A DNA stretch of 64,000 bases from Pseudozobellia thermophila (GTDB lineage Bacteria > Bacteroidota > Bacteroidia > Flavobacteriales > Flavobacteriaceae). Of the stretch, positions 7,969-17,172 are shown in pieces. Below the pieces are notes generated by a model. That model saw only the letters and a list, made by a program, of their open reading frames with translations. It made no database searches and was not told the DNA's origin. Location of the stretch: positions 496,001-560,000 of the forward strand of contig NZ_FQYU01000002.1 in the NCBI RefSeq assembly GCF_900141855.1, given 5' to 3'. Numbering within the stretch: the first letter of the stretch is position 1; the number at the start of each line of letters is the position of its first letter. Position numbers and translations under genes: made by a program.

Positions 7969-9096
7969 CTAGGACAAGGTAAACCCGGGAAGCTTGATAA
8001 TCTCCCCTCCCTTTAAGGCCGACTCATGGGCCAAAATGCCCACACAGGTAATATTGGCCGACTGCCGTGCATTGGGATAAGGGGATTTGCCCTGTACCAA
8101 AGCATCTACAAAGGCATGGACCAAATGGGGGTGCGAGCCCCCATGCCCGGCCCCTTGGGTAAACGACAAGTGCTGGTTTTCATCGGTATCGTAAACCCCC
8201 TGGGTGGTAAAAGGCTGTATCTCCTTGGGCAATAGCTTTGCAAAATCGGGACTATCAACCTCTTCCGGTATTTCCGGTTCGGGTTTCTTGGCCGTATGCA
8301 CCACCAAAGGCCTTCCTTCGATCAAGGGCCATTCCACAGACTTTTTTGAACCATAAACCTCAAAGCTCTCACGGTATTGACGGGCCACATCGAACAACGA
8401 ACGGTAGACCTGGGCACTCAAGTCGGAATCCTTAAACTTGATATGCGTGGTCTCTACGGCAAACGGCGAGTTGTAGTGGCCTATCAATTCTTCCCGAATG
8501 GTTCCCGAACCAAAACAGGAAACATATTCGGCCTGCCCCCGGGTCAAGGCCAGGACCGGCCCTACGCAATGGGTGGCATAGTGCATGGGCGGCAAGCCCG
8601 GCCAGTAGTTCGGCCAACCGTCCATGTCTTGTTGGTGACTGGCCTTTAAAAACTGCACCTTGCCCAATTCGCCATTATCATACAGTTCTTTCATATACAG
8701 AAACTCCCGGGCATAGACCACGGTTTCCATCATCATATAGGTCAGCCCCGTTTCTTCGGTAAGCCTTACAATTTCGCGACACTCATCGACCGTCGTGGCC
8801 ATGGGAACCGTACAAGCTACATGCTTGCCCGCCTTTAAGGCCCTGATCGACTGAATGCCGTGGTCGGGAATAGGTGTATTGATATGAACCGCGTCGATCT
8901 CGGGATCCTTCAAAAGCTCATCGTAATCGGTATACCTTTTATCGATACCAAAGGCATCCGCCAAATCGTTTAACTTTTTTTCGTTTCGTTGCGAGATCGC
9001 AATAAGATTGGCATTGGGATGCTTCTGGTAAATCGGGATAAATTCCGCCCCGAATCCCAGTCCTACAATGGCCACGTTTATTTTCTTTGTTTCCAT
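7969..9096 (-). CDS. Gfo/Idh/MocA family oxidoreductase
   Basis: A 375-residue cytosolic NAD(P)-dependent dehydrogenase. The Rossmann fold opens with NVAIVGLGFGAEFIP (residues 7-21), and ALKAGKHVACTVPMA is the family loop that usually reads EKP; here the lysine-bearing EKP is replaced by TVP, so the catalytic arrangement may be altered. The second domain (about 130-375) has MMMETVVYAREF and PMHYATHCVGPVLALT, where the YATHCVGP histidine is a plausible catalytic or metal-site residue. It is the last gene of a three-gene minus-strand set with a sugar isomerase (4 bp upstream) and a ThuA/PVC dehydrogenase-type lipoprotein, consistent with oxidation of an unusual sugar or polyol. The substrate cannot be read from the sequence. 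Confidence 0.92.
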   Translation of the reverse strand: METKKINVAIVGLGFGAEFIPIYQKHPNANLIAISQRNEKKLNDLADAFGIDKRYTDYDELLKDPEIDAVHINTPIPDHGIQSIRALKAGKHVACTVPMATTVDECREIVRLTEETGLTYMMMETVVYAREFLYMKELYDNGELGKVQFLKASHQQDMDGWPNYWPGLPPMHYATHCVGPVLALTRGQAEYVSCFGSGTIREELIGHYNSPFAVETTHIKFKDSDLSAQVYRSLFDVARQYRESFEVYGSKKSVEWPLIEGRPLVVHTAKKPEPEIPEEVDSPDFAKLLPKEIQPFTTQGVYDTDENQHLSFTQGAGHGGSHPHLVHAFVDALVQGKSPYPNARQSANITCVGILAHESALKGGEIIKLPGFTLS

Positions 9097-9100
9097 TTAT

Positions 9101-9961
9101 CTAACTTTTGAATGTTTCCTTTAAAAATTTTATTCCTTCCCTGGCGAATTCGTCTTGACTATCGGCCAAGTTTTTCCAGATACAGACCGCACCGGCGAGT
9201 TCCTGTATTTCGGGGGTAAAACTTTCAATAACGATATCCCCTGTATAATTTATATCCTTTAAACCTTGATGAAAATCGTCCCATGGGGTCAGACCCGTCC
9301 CGGGTATCCCCCTATGGTTTTCCGACACCTGGACATGGATCAATTTATCGCCCACCGTATGGATCGCCTCCCTAATATTTTCCTCCTCAATGGTCATATG
9401 AAAACCATCAAGCAAAACTTTGGCATTAGGCTCGTTTATATCATCAATCAGGCACCTTACGTCTTCTGCCGTATTTATTAAATCGGACTCGAAACGGTTC
9501 AGGGGTTCCAAGGCAATGGATTGGCCAAAACCCTTGGCCAGGGCACAGACCTTTCTCAGGTTTTTGACCGCGAGCTCCCATTCGGCCCGGCGTTGTTCGT
9601 CGGGTACCATTCTTGCCTTACCGACCGACGAATACATAGGGCCTGCTAAAAAATCAACACCCAGGGCGGCACAAAGCTCAAAACACTTTTCCACGTAATC
9701 GAAACAATTCTTGTGCAGTTGGACATCGTCACTGGTCAGGTCTTTGGTAGGGCCGAACACCCCGCACACCGAAGCCGATAGACCATTTTTGGCCAATGCG
9801 TCCTTTACCACTTTAGCATCGATAAGCTTTGGGTCCTCGACAGGAATTTCGACCAAATCGAAGCCCAAGGCTTTTATTTTGGGAAAAAGGGATACCGATT
9901 CATTAGTAAAGGGAGACTGCCACAACCAGGTACTCACCCCAAGTTTTATGGAATTCAACAT
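9101..9961 (-). CDS. Sugar phosphate isomerase/epimerase, D-tagatose 3-epimerase-like TIM barrel
   Basis: The 286-residue protein is a xylose-isomerase-like TIM barrel. ALEPLNRFESDLINT, LLDGFHMTIEEENI, HVQVSENHRGIPGTG and VIESFTPE supply the glutamate, aspartate, histidine and second glutamate expected to bind the divalent metal in the D-tagatose/D-psicose 3-epimerase branch, and the ENHRGIPGTG loop is especially typical of that branch. It would interconvert ketoses by C3 epimerisation, though related barrels do other isomerisations. It sits 4 bp upstream of the Gfo/Idh gene and about 25 bp downstream of the PVC-type dehydrogenase, so a keto-sugar made by one oxidoreductase may pass to it. 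Confidence 0.88.
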   Translation of the reverse strand: MLNSIKLGVSTWLWQSPFTNESVSLFPKIKALGFDLVEIPVEDPKLIDAKVVKDALAKNGLSASVCGVFGPTKDLTSDDVQLHKNCFDYVEKCFELCAALGVDFLAGPMYSSVGKARMVPDEQRRAEWELAVKNLRKVCALAKGFGQSIALEPLNRFESDLINTAEDVRCLIDDINEPNAKVLLDGFHMTIEEENIREAIHTVGDKLIHVQVSENHRGIPGTGLTPWDDFHQGLKDINYTGDIVIESFTPEIQELAGAVCIWKNLADSQDEFAREGIKFLKETFKS

Positions 9962-9986
9962 AATATATTCAGTTTCTGGTCAATTA

Positions 9987-12900
9987 TTATTTAGCGGGAA
10001 CGACTTTCATAACCCCTTGCATGATGCGCCAGTGCCCTGGAAAAGTGCACAGAAAGGGATACTCGCCCGGTTCCATAGGCGCCGTAAAACTTAGGGTAAC
10101 GCCCTCTTCGGGATTTACAATGGCAGTCGCAAAAAGGACTTCCGGTATTTCCGGGACATAGTTCATTTCGGGTCCCATGGGATCAACGGCCAACCTATCG
10201 GCCTCCGCCCCTACTTTTTCCTTTTGTCCCTTTTGTACGATGACCAGGTTGTGCTGCATAAAATCGGTGTTCGAAAAAACAATGGTCACCTTTTTTCCCG
10301 CTTCGACAACAAATTCGGAAACATCGAATTTCATTTCATTGGTCACCGTTCCAATATTGATTACGGATCCGGACCCTGCTTCATCGGCAGATGCACCCAC
10401 ACCAGTGGTACCTACCCTGTCTATATAATTTTCCACAAAGGTCTCCGCCAGCCTGGCTCCCTCCAAAACCTTTTTATTACCCTCACCCCGCAAAGGCTTT
10501 GTCCTATACTCCATATGATGCCTTTTAAATTCACCTATAAAGCCATCGATATGCTTTGACGCCGCCACATAAACGGCTTGGGACAGCCATTTGTCTTCTT
10601 GCACGGCCTTATCTTGACTGAGCGAATAAAGGGCCTCACCTATTTCCTTAGAAGGACTTCGTTGCGAAAAATACAACAAGGCCTCCAATTGGACCGACGG
10701 ATCCCTGTCATTCAGCACTCCCGCCAGCTTTAGGGCCCCATCGGCCCCATTGCTTTTTGGAAGGATCTGTATGGCGGCCTTGCGCACCGGGGCCGCAGGG
10801 TGAAACAAAGCCCCCCTGACCACGGCAGCGGCATTCTTATCGCCTTGCACCGCCCCCAGGCCATCAATCGTCCACAAGGCATGTAAGGCAGCGGCATTCT
10901 GCCCAAGACGGTCTACCGCATTGTTGTTGACCAGCTTATAGAGATCGTTAAGAACGTCGTCGTTACCCCGTTCCACCAATAGACGTTGGGCGGTCATACG
11001 CCAAAACATATTGGTATGTCCCAGGGCATGCACCAGTGCATCGGGGTCGTCTATATCAAGTTCGAAAATGTCGGGATTGTCGTATTCCTTGGGGACCACC
11101 CTCCATATACGCCCGTGCGATTTGTCGCGCAATGGATTGACGTAGGCATTTCCCGGTCCGTTTTCCGCATTAAAACCACCGCGTTCCACCTTGGGAGTAG
11201 GATTGTGCTGAACGATGAAGTTATACCAGTCGGCCACCCAAACCACCCCATCGGGACCTACCTTTGCCTCAACAGGCGAAACCCATTCATCGGCCCCCGC
11301 AAAGAGGTTTCCACCATCCTTTTCAACATATCCAGCACCGTCTTTTTCGATTTGGGCGATATGTACCAGTCCCCCGGTCGGTTCGCATACGAAGGCCGTT
11401 TTGTTCCAATACCGGCTTGGATACGTTCGGGCGGTATAGAAATGGTGGCCGGCCGCAGCGGTAAATCCGCCAAAAACATCGACCTGCCTGTAGTTCGGGG
11501 TAATGGGCTGCATGTCGTAATGTCCGTCTATTTTTAAGCTTCCTTGGATCTCAACCCCTTCTATATGGGCAAAATTATTGTTCGGAATGCCCAAAAACAC
11601 ACTATGGGTATTATTGGCCGTAGAAGCGAAAATGGAATTATCCTCGGTAAACCCTAGGCCCCAGGTATTGTTGCTGGTACTGGTCAAAAATTCAAAGTCG
11701 CCGTACCCCTTATCGAACCGGTAGATACCTTGCCTGAACTTAAAGTCCTTACCGAAAATTTTTCCTTCGAAACCCGAGTAACCCAGCACCCCGTATATGT
11801 GGTTATCAATACCGTATTGCAGGTTTGAGGGACCAGCGTGCGTATCGAAAGTCCCCCAACCATCAATGATGGTTTCCCTCACATCGGCCCTATCGTCGCC
11901 ATCCGTATCTTTCAGGAACAAAAAAACAGGGGCTTGGGAAACGATGATGCCACCGTTGACAAAGGCAAAACTTGTGGGTATGTTCAAATTTTCGGCAAAA
12001 ACGGTAACCTTATCGGCCTTCCCATCGCCATCGGTATCTTCCAATATCTTCACCTTGTCGTCCCCGACCCCTTGATCATTGCGCACGGTATTGGGATAAT
12101 CTACGGTTTCAATGACCCATAGCCGCCCCTTTTCGTCCCAGTTCATGGCTATCGGATTGATTATGTCGGGCTCCGAGGCAAATAGCTCCAACTTGAAACC
12201 GGCGGGTACCTGGATCAACTTGGCCGATTCTTCGGGCGAGAGTGGAAATTGATATTTGGGGGCAGGGTCGCGTTTCTCGTAGTTGGGAATATTCGGCACC
12301 TCCTTATAGGTCAACTCGGGCATGTCTTTCATAAAAGCCTCCCAGTTTTTTTTCACATGATCCGAAACCGCCCATAATATGCCTTTTTCGATCAGGTTAT
12401 GGAAATTGGGGTTGCGCCAAGTTCTTTCATCATGGCCATAGGCCGTATAAAAAACCTTGCCAGCGCCAAAATTCTTCACCCATGTCCACGGTTCCCTATG
12501 CGCTCCCTCTACCCGTTCCATCAAAACCGTTATATCGTCGGCCATCTTATCATGGACATAGGTTTCGTCCCATGTAGAAAACGCCTCGACCCCTTGCATT
12601 GCAGGATGGTCGTTCGCCACAATATCGGCGGTAAAGGTTCCCGTTTCGTGCGTCATAAACTGCCCCCCGACCAGATCGATATAAGCGGGGGAGTTTTTAA
12701 AACAGAAGCTTGCCGAGTGAACGGGAATAAAGGCATGTCCTTCGGATACATAATCAAGAAGTGCTTTTTCTTGCTTAGGGGAAATTTGTTCATGATTGGC
12801 ATAAACCATTAACCCATCGTATTTAGAAAGGTTTGCCTTATTGATATCGTTTTGATTTTCGGTATAGGTGATATTGATCCCATCCTTGGCCAAGGCCGAA

Positions 12901-13079
12901 GCCAAGATCGGGAAATAGGCCCTGGAGTTGTGGTGTTCCTGCGAATGACCCAAAAACAAAATCTCGATGCGACGGGGTTCATCATCCAAGTGTTCCGCAA
13001 GTTGTTTTTCTTCGGGGCCACAGGCCATAATCAAGAACAAAAAGAGCAGTGGGCAGCCGGTTGATAAGTTGAGTTTCAT
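9987..13079 (-). CDS. Multidomain lipoprotein: ThuA, PVC-type dehydrogenase propeller, HEAT repeats, cupredoxin
   Basis: From the ATG at 13079 the product is 1030 residues and starts with a lipoprotein signal (LLFLFLIMAC, lipidated C20). Residues 38-250 are a ThuA-like domain (RIEILFLGHSQEHHN, GHAFIPVHSASFCF, GKVFYTAYGHDERTW). Residues about 285-680 are the PVC-type membrane-bound dehydrogenase propeller (PAGFKLELFASEPDI, GRLWVIETVDYPN, VWVADWYNFIVQHNP). Residues 690-880 are HEAT-like repeats. The last ~110 residues form a cupredoxin with FMQHNLVIV and YPFLCTFPGHWRIMQG, giving the His, Cys, His and Met copper ligands. Relatives usually end in a CXXCH cytochrome c; I find no CXXCH here. It probably oxidises a sugar at the cell envelope and passes electrons through copper. 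It is the first gene of the operon with 7969-9961 and is divergent from an AraC regulator. Confidence 0.9.
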   Translation of the reverse strand: MKLNLSTGCPLLFLFLIMACGPEEKQLAEHLDDEPRRIEILFLGHSQEHHNSRAYFPILASALAKDGINITYTENQNDINKANLSKYDGLMVYANHEQISPKQEKALLDYVSEGHAFIPVHSASFCFKNSPAYIDLVGGQFMTHETGTFTADIVANDHPAMQGVEAFSTWDETYVHDKMADDITVLMERVEGAHREPWTWVKNFGAGKVFYTAYGHDERTWRNPNFHNLIEKGILWAVSDHVKKNWEAFMKDMPELTYKEVPNIPNYEKRDPAPKYQFPLSPEESAKLIQVPAGFKLELFASEPDIINPIAMNWDEKGRLWVIETVDYPNTVRNDQGVGDDKVKILEDTDGDGKADKVTVFAENLNIPTSFAFVNGGIIVSQAPVFLFLKDTDGDDRADVRETIIDGWGTFDTHAGPSNLQYGIDNHIYGVLGYSGFEGKIFGKDFKFRQGIYRFDKGYGDFEFLTSTSNNTWGLGFTEDNSIFASTANNTHSVFLGIPNNNFAHIEGVEIQGSLKIDGHYDMQPITPNYRQVDVFGGFTAAAGHHFYTARTYPSRYWNKTAFVCEPTGGLVHIAQIEKDGAGYVEKDGGNLFAGADEWVSPVEAKVGPDGVVWVADWYNFIVQHNPTPKVERGGFNAENGPGNAYVNPLRDKSHGRIWRVVPKEYDNPDIFELDIDDPDALVHALGHTNMFWRMTAQRLLVERGNDDVLNDLYKLVNNNAVDRLGQNAAALHALWTIDGLGAVQGDKNAAAVVRGALFHPAAPVRKAAIQILPKSNGADGALKLAGVLNDRDPSVQLEALLYFSQRSPSKEIGEALYSLSQDKAVQEDKWLSQAVYVAASKHIDGFIGEFKRHHMEYRTKPLRGEGNKKVLEGARLAETFVENYIDRVGTTGVGASADEAGSGSVINIGTVTNEMKFDVSEFVVEAGKKVTIVFSNTDFMQHNLVIVQKGQKEKVGAEADRLAVDPMGPEMNYVPEIPEVLFATAIVNPEEGVTLSFTAPMEPGEYPFLCTFPGHWRIMQGVMKVVPAK

Positions 13080-13140
13080 AAGACCTTTGATTTTCAGCAT
13101 TCAATGATAAGAATAATCCACATCAAAAAATCACTCTGAA

Positions 13141-13201
13141 ATATCACATACTGACTGTTTTATATCATAATTCAACTTCTTAATTAATATATTTGATATA
13201 T
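13141..13201. promoter_or_regulatory. Candidate AraC-type operator: 21-bp spaced direct repeats and a flanking AT palindrome
   Basis: ATATCA occurs at 13141-13146 and again at 13162-13167. The start-to-start distance is exactly 21 bp, and 12 of the 21 aligned positions agree. A further ATATAT-TTG-ATATAT inverted repeat occupies 13187-13201. AraC-family regulators typically bind two direct half-sites about two helical turns apart, and the site lies between the AraC gene and the divergent catabolic operon. Binding is inferred; the region is AT-rich, so chance similarity is possible. Confidence 0.35.
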
Positions 13202-13248
13202 AAGTGCTTAAATTTTCAAGAATAGACCTTTAAAAAAACCTTACGAAA

Positions 13249-14115
13249 GTGAAGACCGCACTTCAAAAATCACCTATTCCAGAATCGAGGGCCTACGTCG
13301 CCAAACTTTTGAACGACCCCATTTTCGACCCTCATTGGCATTTTCATTCAGAGTACCAAATATTCCTAGTCTTAAAGGGAAACGGCACCCGCTTTATCGG
13401 GGATAGCGTAAAACCGTTCAAGGTAGGCGACATCACCTTTACAGGGCCCAACCTGCCCCATCTCTGGAGAAGCGACCAAGAACAGGGGGAAACCGAGAAC
13501 AGTCCCTGGGCACAAGGAGTCGTCATTTACTTCAAGGAAGATTTTTTGGGAAACAATTTCCTACATACCGATGAGGCCATTCGATTGCGAAGGGTGTTTC
13601 GCAAAAGTTTAAGGGGAATGGAATTTACCGGGGACACGGCCAAGAAGCTCAAAAAAATGATTATGCAATTGGTTGGTCTCGAAGGGCTCGATGGCATCCT
13701 GCACTTGCTTAAAATTCTGAACTGTATCAGCCATACCGACAACTATCACCTTTTGGCGAGTTCGGGCTATACCAACACCCTACGGGAAGCGGATACCGAA
13801 AGAATGTACAAGGTCTATTCGTATGTAATGAAAAACTTTAAGAACAAACTGGCCATTTCAGACCTCGCCGAGATGACCAATATGACCCCTACTTCCTTCA
13901 GCAGGTATTTTAAGGTACACGCCAATAAGTCGTTCACCCAATTCGTCAGTGAAATACGGATCGGCCACGCCTGTAAACTGCTCATCGAACAAAAGAAAAA
14001 TGTATCTACCGCCTGTTACGAAAGCGGCTTTCAGACCCTTTCCAACTTCAATCGCCAGTTTAAGGCCATCACCAACAGAACGCCCTTGGCCTACAAAAAG
14101 GAATACGGCAGATAG
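13249..14115 (+). CDS. AraC family transcriptional regulator
   Basis: A 288-residue regulator with an N-terminal cupin-like sensor domain (HWHFHSEYQIFLVLKGNGTR, then FTGPNLPHLWRS) and a C-terminal pair of helix-turn-helix motifs (residues about 185-285: SDLAEMTNMTPTSFSRYFKV, then STACYESGFQTLSNFNRQFK). The start is GTG at 13249; no in-frame ATG precedes it at a sensible distance. It is transcribed away from the ThuA/PVC-isomerase-Gfo/Idh operon and is the obvious candidate for controlling it in response to a sugar bound by the cupin domain. The domain order, sensor first and DNA-binding last, is that of sugar-responsive members. Confidence 0.92.
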   Translation: MKTALQKSPIPESRAYVAKLLNDPIFDPHWHFHSEYQIFLVLKGNGTRFIGDSVKPFKVGDITFTGPNLPHLWRSDQEQGETENSPWAQGVVIYFKEDFLGNNFLHTDEAIRLRRVFRKSLRGMEFTGDTAKKLKKMIMQLVGLEGLDGILHLLKILNCISHTDNYHLLASSGYTNTLREADTERMYKVYSYVMKNFKNKLAISDLAEMTNMTPTSFSRYFKVHANKSFTQFVSEIRIGHACKLLIEQKKNVSTACYESGFQTLSNFNRQFKAITNRTPLAYKKEYGR

Positions 14116-14173
14116 GGCCACGGGCCAAGAAGGATTATAGGGCCATAAAGTAAATTCCTGGGCCAAATTCCCC

Positions 14174-14181
14174 TAATTTTG
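14174..14181 (+). promoter_or_regulatory. Bacteroidota -7 element TAATTTTG before the FAD-dependent protein gene
   Basis: TAATTTTG matches TAnnTTTG and ends 4 bp before the ATG at 14186. If used, the transcript would start at or next to the start codon (leaderless). No clear TTTG -33 partner is present. Confidence 0.35.
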
Positions 14182-14185
14182 CACC

Positions 14186-15742
14186 ATGGTAAAAAACCTA
14201 CAGATACGTTTATCCCTTGAAGAGGAAGCCCAACCGGGGCAATTGAAACATAGGGCGGCCAAGTACTTGGGACTTCCCGAATCGGCCTTTGCCTTGAAAA
14301 TAATCAGAAAATCGATCGACGCGCGCAAGCCCCAGATCGTTTTCAATTACAAGCTGGCAGCGTATATCGGGGAAGCTATACCTGCCCAAGACCCTTCTTT
14401 TGATTACAAGGATGTGTCACGGTCCCACCCCATACACATCGTCGGTTTCGGTCCGGCAGGCATGTGGGCGGCCCTCAGATGCCTGGAACTCGGATTTAAA
14501 CCCGTGGTCTTTGAACGTGGTAAGGACGTACGGGAACGCCGGCGCGACCTGAGAGCCATTAACCAAGAACACTTGGTAAACGAAGACTCCAATTATTGCT
14601 TTGGTGAAGGCGGGGCAGGGACTTATTCCGACGGCAAGCTCTACACCCGAAGCCTAAAGCGCGGCGACGTAAAACGCATTTTTCACAGTTTGGTACACCA
14701 TGGCGCTACCGAAGAAATACTGATCGACGCCCATCCGCATATCGGCACAAACAAACTTCCCAAAATCGTTAAAAATATTCGCGAAACCATACTGAACCAT
14801 GGCGGGGAAGTGCATTTCAATACTAAACTAACGGATATCACGACCCAGGGCAACAAACTCAAATCCATCACCCTGAACAACGATAGGGAAATAGAGGTCA
14901 AACGCCTCATATTGGCCACGGGGCATTCGGCAAGGGATATCTTTTACCTGCTTGAAAAGAAGAAAATAGCACTTAAGGCAAAGTCCTTCGCCATGGGGGT
15001 GAGGGTCGAGCATCCCCAACACATCATCGATTCGATACAATACCATTGTTCGGGGAAGCGCAACGAGCTTTTACCGGCCGCGGCCTACAGTCTAGTGCAG
15101 CAGGTCAAGGGGCGCGGCGTCTATTCGTTCTGTATGTGTCCCGGAGGTTTTATCGTCCCCGCTGCCACCGCTCCGGGCGAGGTTGTCGTAAACGGCATGT
15201 CGCCCTCCAAAAGAAACAACCAATTTGCCAATTCGGGAATTGTGGTAGAAATTGATGTCGAACGCGATATCAGGAAGTACGAACCCTTTGGCAACTTGAA
15301 GGGACTGGAATTTCAAAAAGATTTGGAGCGTCTAGCCTTTACTTCGGGTGGAAGAACGCAAATGGCTCCCTCACAGCGATTAACGGATTTCGTTGAAGGA
15401 CGGATCTCAACGGCCCTCAACCCTACATCGTATCAGCCCGGATTGAAATCGGCCCCTTTGCATTCGCTCTTGCCCAAACTGATAGGGAGCCGTTTGCGAA
15501 AGGGGTTCGAGGAATTCGGAAAAAAGATGAAGGGGTACTATACGGCCGAGGCCAACATCGTCGGTGTAGAATCGCGCACCTCTTCCCCGGTCACCATCCC
15601 TAGGGACGAAAAACTGGAGCATCCTGAAGTCGAGGGCCTTTTTCCCTGTGGTGAAGGAGGCGGATACGCCGGTGGAATCGTTTCCGCGGCCATGGATGGC
15701 GAACGGTGTGCCGAGGCGGCCATCATGGGCTTAGGAGGGTAA
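14186..15742 (+). CDS. FAD-dependent dehydrogenase of the COG2509 type
   Basis: A 518-residue cytosolic flavoprotein. After a roughly 90-residue N-terminal domain (MVKNLQIRLSLEEEAQPGQL onward) comes a dinucleotide-binding motif HIVGFGPAGMWAALRCLELG, then FGEGGAGTYSDGKLYTR, which is typical of this uncharacterised family, and the closing FAD motif FPCGEGGGYAGGIVSAAMDG. Members resemble thioredoxin-reductase/HI0933-like flavoproteins, and their reaction is not known. The length is usual for the family. It is 98 bp upstream of a DEAD-box helicase on the same strand, which has its own promoter candidate, so they are probably separate units. Confidence 0.85.
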   Translation: MVKNLQIRLSLEEEAQPGQLKHRAAKYLGLPESAFALKIIRKSIDARKPQIVFNYKLAAYIGEAIPAQDPSFDYKDVSRSHPIHIVGFGPAGMWAALRCLELGFKPVVFERGKDVRERRRDLRAINQEHLVNEDSNYCFGEGGAGTYSDGKLYTRSLKRGDVKRIFHSLVHHGATEEILIDAHPHIGTNKLPKIVKNIRETILNHGGEVHFNTKLTDITTQGNKLKSITLNNDREIEVKRLILATGHSARDIFYLLEKKKIALKAKSFAMGVRVEHPQHIIDSIQYHCSGKRNELLPAAAYSLVQQVKGRGVYSFCMCPGGFIVPAATAPGEVVVNGMSPSKRNNQFANSGIVVEIDVERDIRKYEPFGNLKGLEFQKDLERLAFTSGGRTQMAPSQRLTDFVEGRISTALNPTSYQPGLKSAPLHSLLPKLIGSRLRKGFEEFGKKMKGYYTAEANIVGVESRTSSPVTIPRDEKLEHPEVEGLFPCGEGGGYAGGIVSAAMDGERCAEAAIMGLGG

Positions 15743-15788
15743 ATTCCCCGACCGGCAATAACCCGGAAAAAGCAGAGTTTTAACACTA

Positions 15789-15821
15789 TTTACCCAGTCC
15801 ATTAAATAAAACGTACCTTTG
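15789..15821 (+). promoter_or_regulatory. Bacteroidota-type promoter for the DEAD-box helicase
   Basis: TTTA at 15789-15792 (one mismatch to TTTG), 21 bases, then TACCTTTG at 15814-15821, a full match to TAnnTTTG. Transcription would begin around 15828, leaving a very short leader before the ATG at 15838. Confidence 0.5.
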
Positions 15822-15837
15822 CAACTTATTTATTTAT

Positions 15838-17142
15838 ATGACATTTAAAGACCTCGGCCTCGCCGAACCCATTCTTAAAGCAGTTGAAGCCGAAGGCTAC
15901 ACCTCCCCAACCCCAATTCAACAACAAGCCATACCGATCTTACTCAAAGGGAAAGACCTTTTGGGAGTGGCCCAGACCGGAACCGGAAAAACGGCCGCAT
16001 TCGGCATTCCCATACTCCATCATCTATACCGTTCGCAGAACGGCCAACAGGGCAAAAGAAAAATTAAGGCCCTTATCGTAACCCCTACGCGGGAGTTGGC
16101 CATTCAAATCGGCGAGAGCCTGACCGCCTACGGGAAGCATACGGGACTCAGAAACACCGTCATCTTCGGCGGCGTCAAACAGGGCAAGCAAGTGAACACA
16201 CTAAGAAACGGCGTCGACATACTGATCGCCACCCCCGGTCGCCTATTGGATTTAATGGGACAAGGCTTTATTACCTTTCGCGACCTCGAATTCGTGGTGC
16301 TTGACGAGGCCGACCAAATGCTCGATATGGGCTTTATTCACGACATCAAAAAAATTATCGCGCAATTGCCGCCCAAACGGCAATCGTTGTTTTTCTCGGC
16401 CACAATGCCCAAGACCATTGTAGAGCTTTCACAAAAAATGCTGGGCGACTTCGAAAGGGTTACCATAAAACCACAGCAGGCCACGGCCGAAAAAGTGGAC
16501 CAAGGGGTATATTTCGTGAGCAAAAGGAACAAACCCAAGTTACTGATCCACCTGCTAAAAGAGCGGCCAAAAGACTCGGTACTCGTCTTTTCGAGAACCA
16601 AGCACGGGGCGAACAAAATCGTTAAAAAATTGTCCCAAGCCGACATCCGTTCGGCGGCCATCCACGGGAACAAGTCGCAGACCGCCAGGCAAAAGGCCTT
16701 GGGCGACTTCAAAGATGGAAAACTAAGGGTTTTGATCGCTACCGATATCGCCGCCAGGGGAATCGACGTGGAAGACCTGGCCTTGGTCATCAACTACGAC
16801 TTGCCCAACGTACCCGAGACCTATGTTCACCGTATTGGACGGACCGGACGGGCCAATGCCAGCGGCATAGCCCTATCCTTTTGCGATAAGGACGAAAGGC
16901 CCTATTTGCGGGACATTGAAAAATTGATCAAACAGGAGGTTCCGCGTATGCCCGAACACCAGTTCGTCGATGACGAGGAGAGCGGGGAAGAGTCGCAACA
17001 TACACCTGCCCCATCGAAAAACAACAACCCTTCGCGGAACCGCAACCGCAACCGCGGCCGCTCGAGAAATTCCAATTACAGAGGCAGGAACAATCGCAAT
17101 CGAAACAAGGGGCAAGGCAATACCAAGGAAAGGGACAATTAG
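15838..17142 (+). CDS. DEAD-box ATP-dependent RNA helicase, RhlE type
   Basis: A 434-residue helicase carrying the Q motif ([13 protein letters not shown]), Walker A (AQTGTGKT), PTRELAIQI, the DEAD box ([10 protein letters not shown]), SAT (FFSATMP), [18 protein letters not shown] and the motif VI segment HRIGRTGRA. The C-terminal tail after residue 375 is acidic and then strongly basic, with repeated RN/RNR units ([20 protein letters not shown]), which probably holds RNA nonspecifically. Such enzymes remodel structured RNA in ribosome assembly and mRNA decay and are often cold-induced in marine flavobacteria. It is convergent with the AI-2E permease gene, with a 30-bp gap and no clear terminator hairpin. 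Confidence 0.95.
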   Translation: MTFKDLGLAEPILKAVEAEGYTSPTPIQQQAIPILLKGKDLLGVAQTGTGKTAAFGIPILHHLYRSQNGQQGKRKIKALIVTPTRELAIQIGESLTAYGKHTGLRNTVIFGGVKQGKQVNTLRNGVDILIATPGRLLDLMGQGFITFRDLEFVVLDEADQMLDMGFIHDIKKIIAQLPPKRQSLFFSATMPKTIVELSQKMLGDFERVTIKPQQATAEKVDQGVYFVSKRNKPKLLIHLLKERPKDSVLVFSRTKHGANKIVKKLSQADIRSAAIHGNKSQTARQKALGDFKDGKLRVLIATDIAARGIDVEDLALVINYDLPNVPETYVHRIGRTGRANASGIALSFCDKDERPYLRDIEKLIKQEVPRMPEHQFVDDEESGEESQHTPAPSKNNNPSRNRNRNRGRSRNSNYRGRNNRNRNKGQGNTKERDN

Positions 17143-17172
17143 CCCTTTTGAGGAGTCATATCTTCGGGCATC

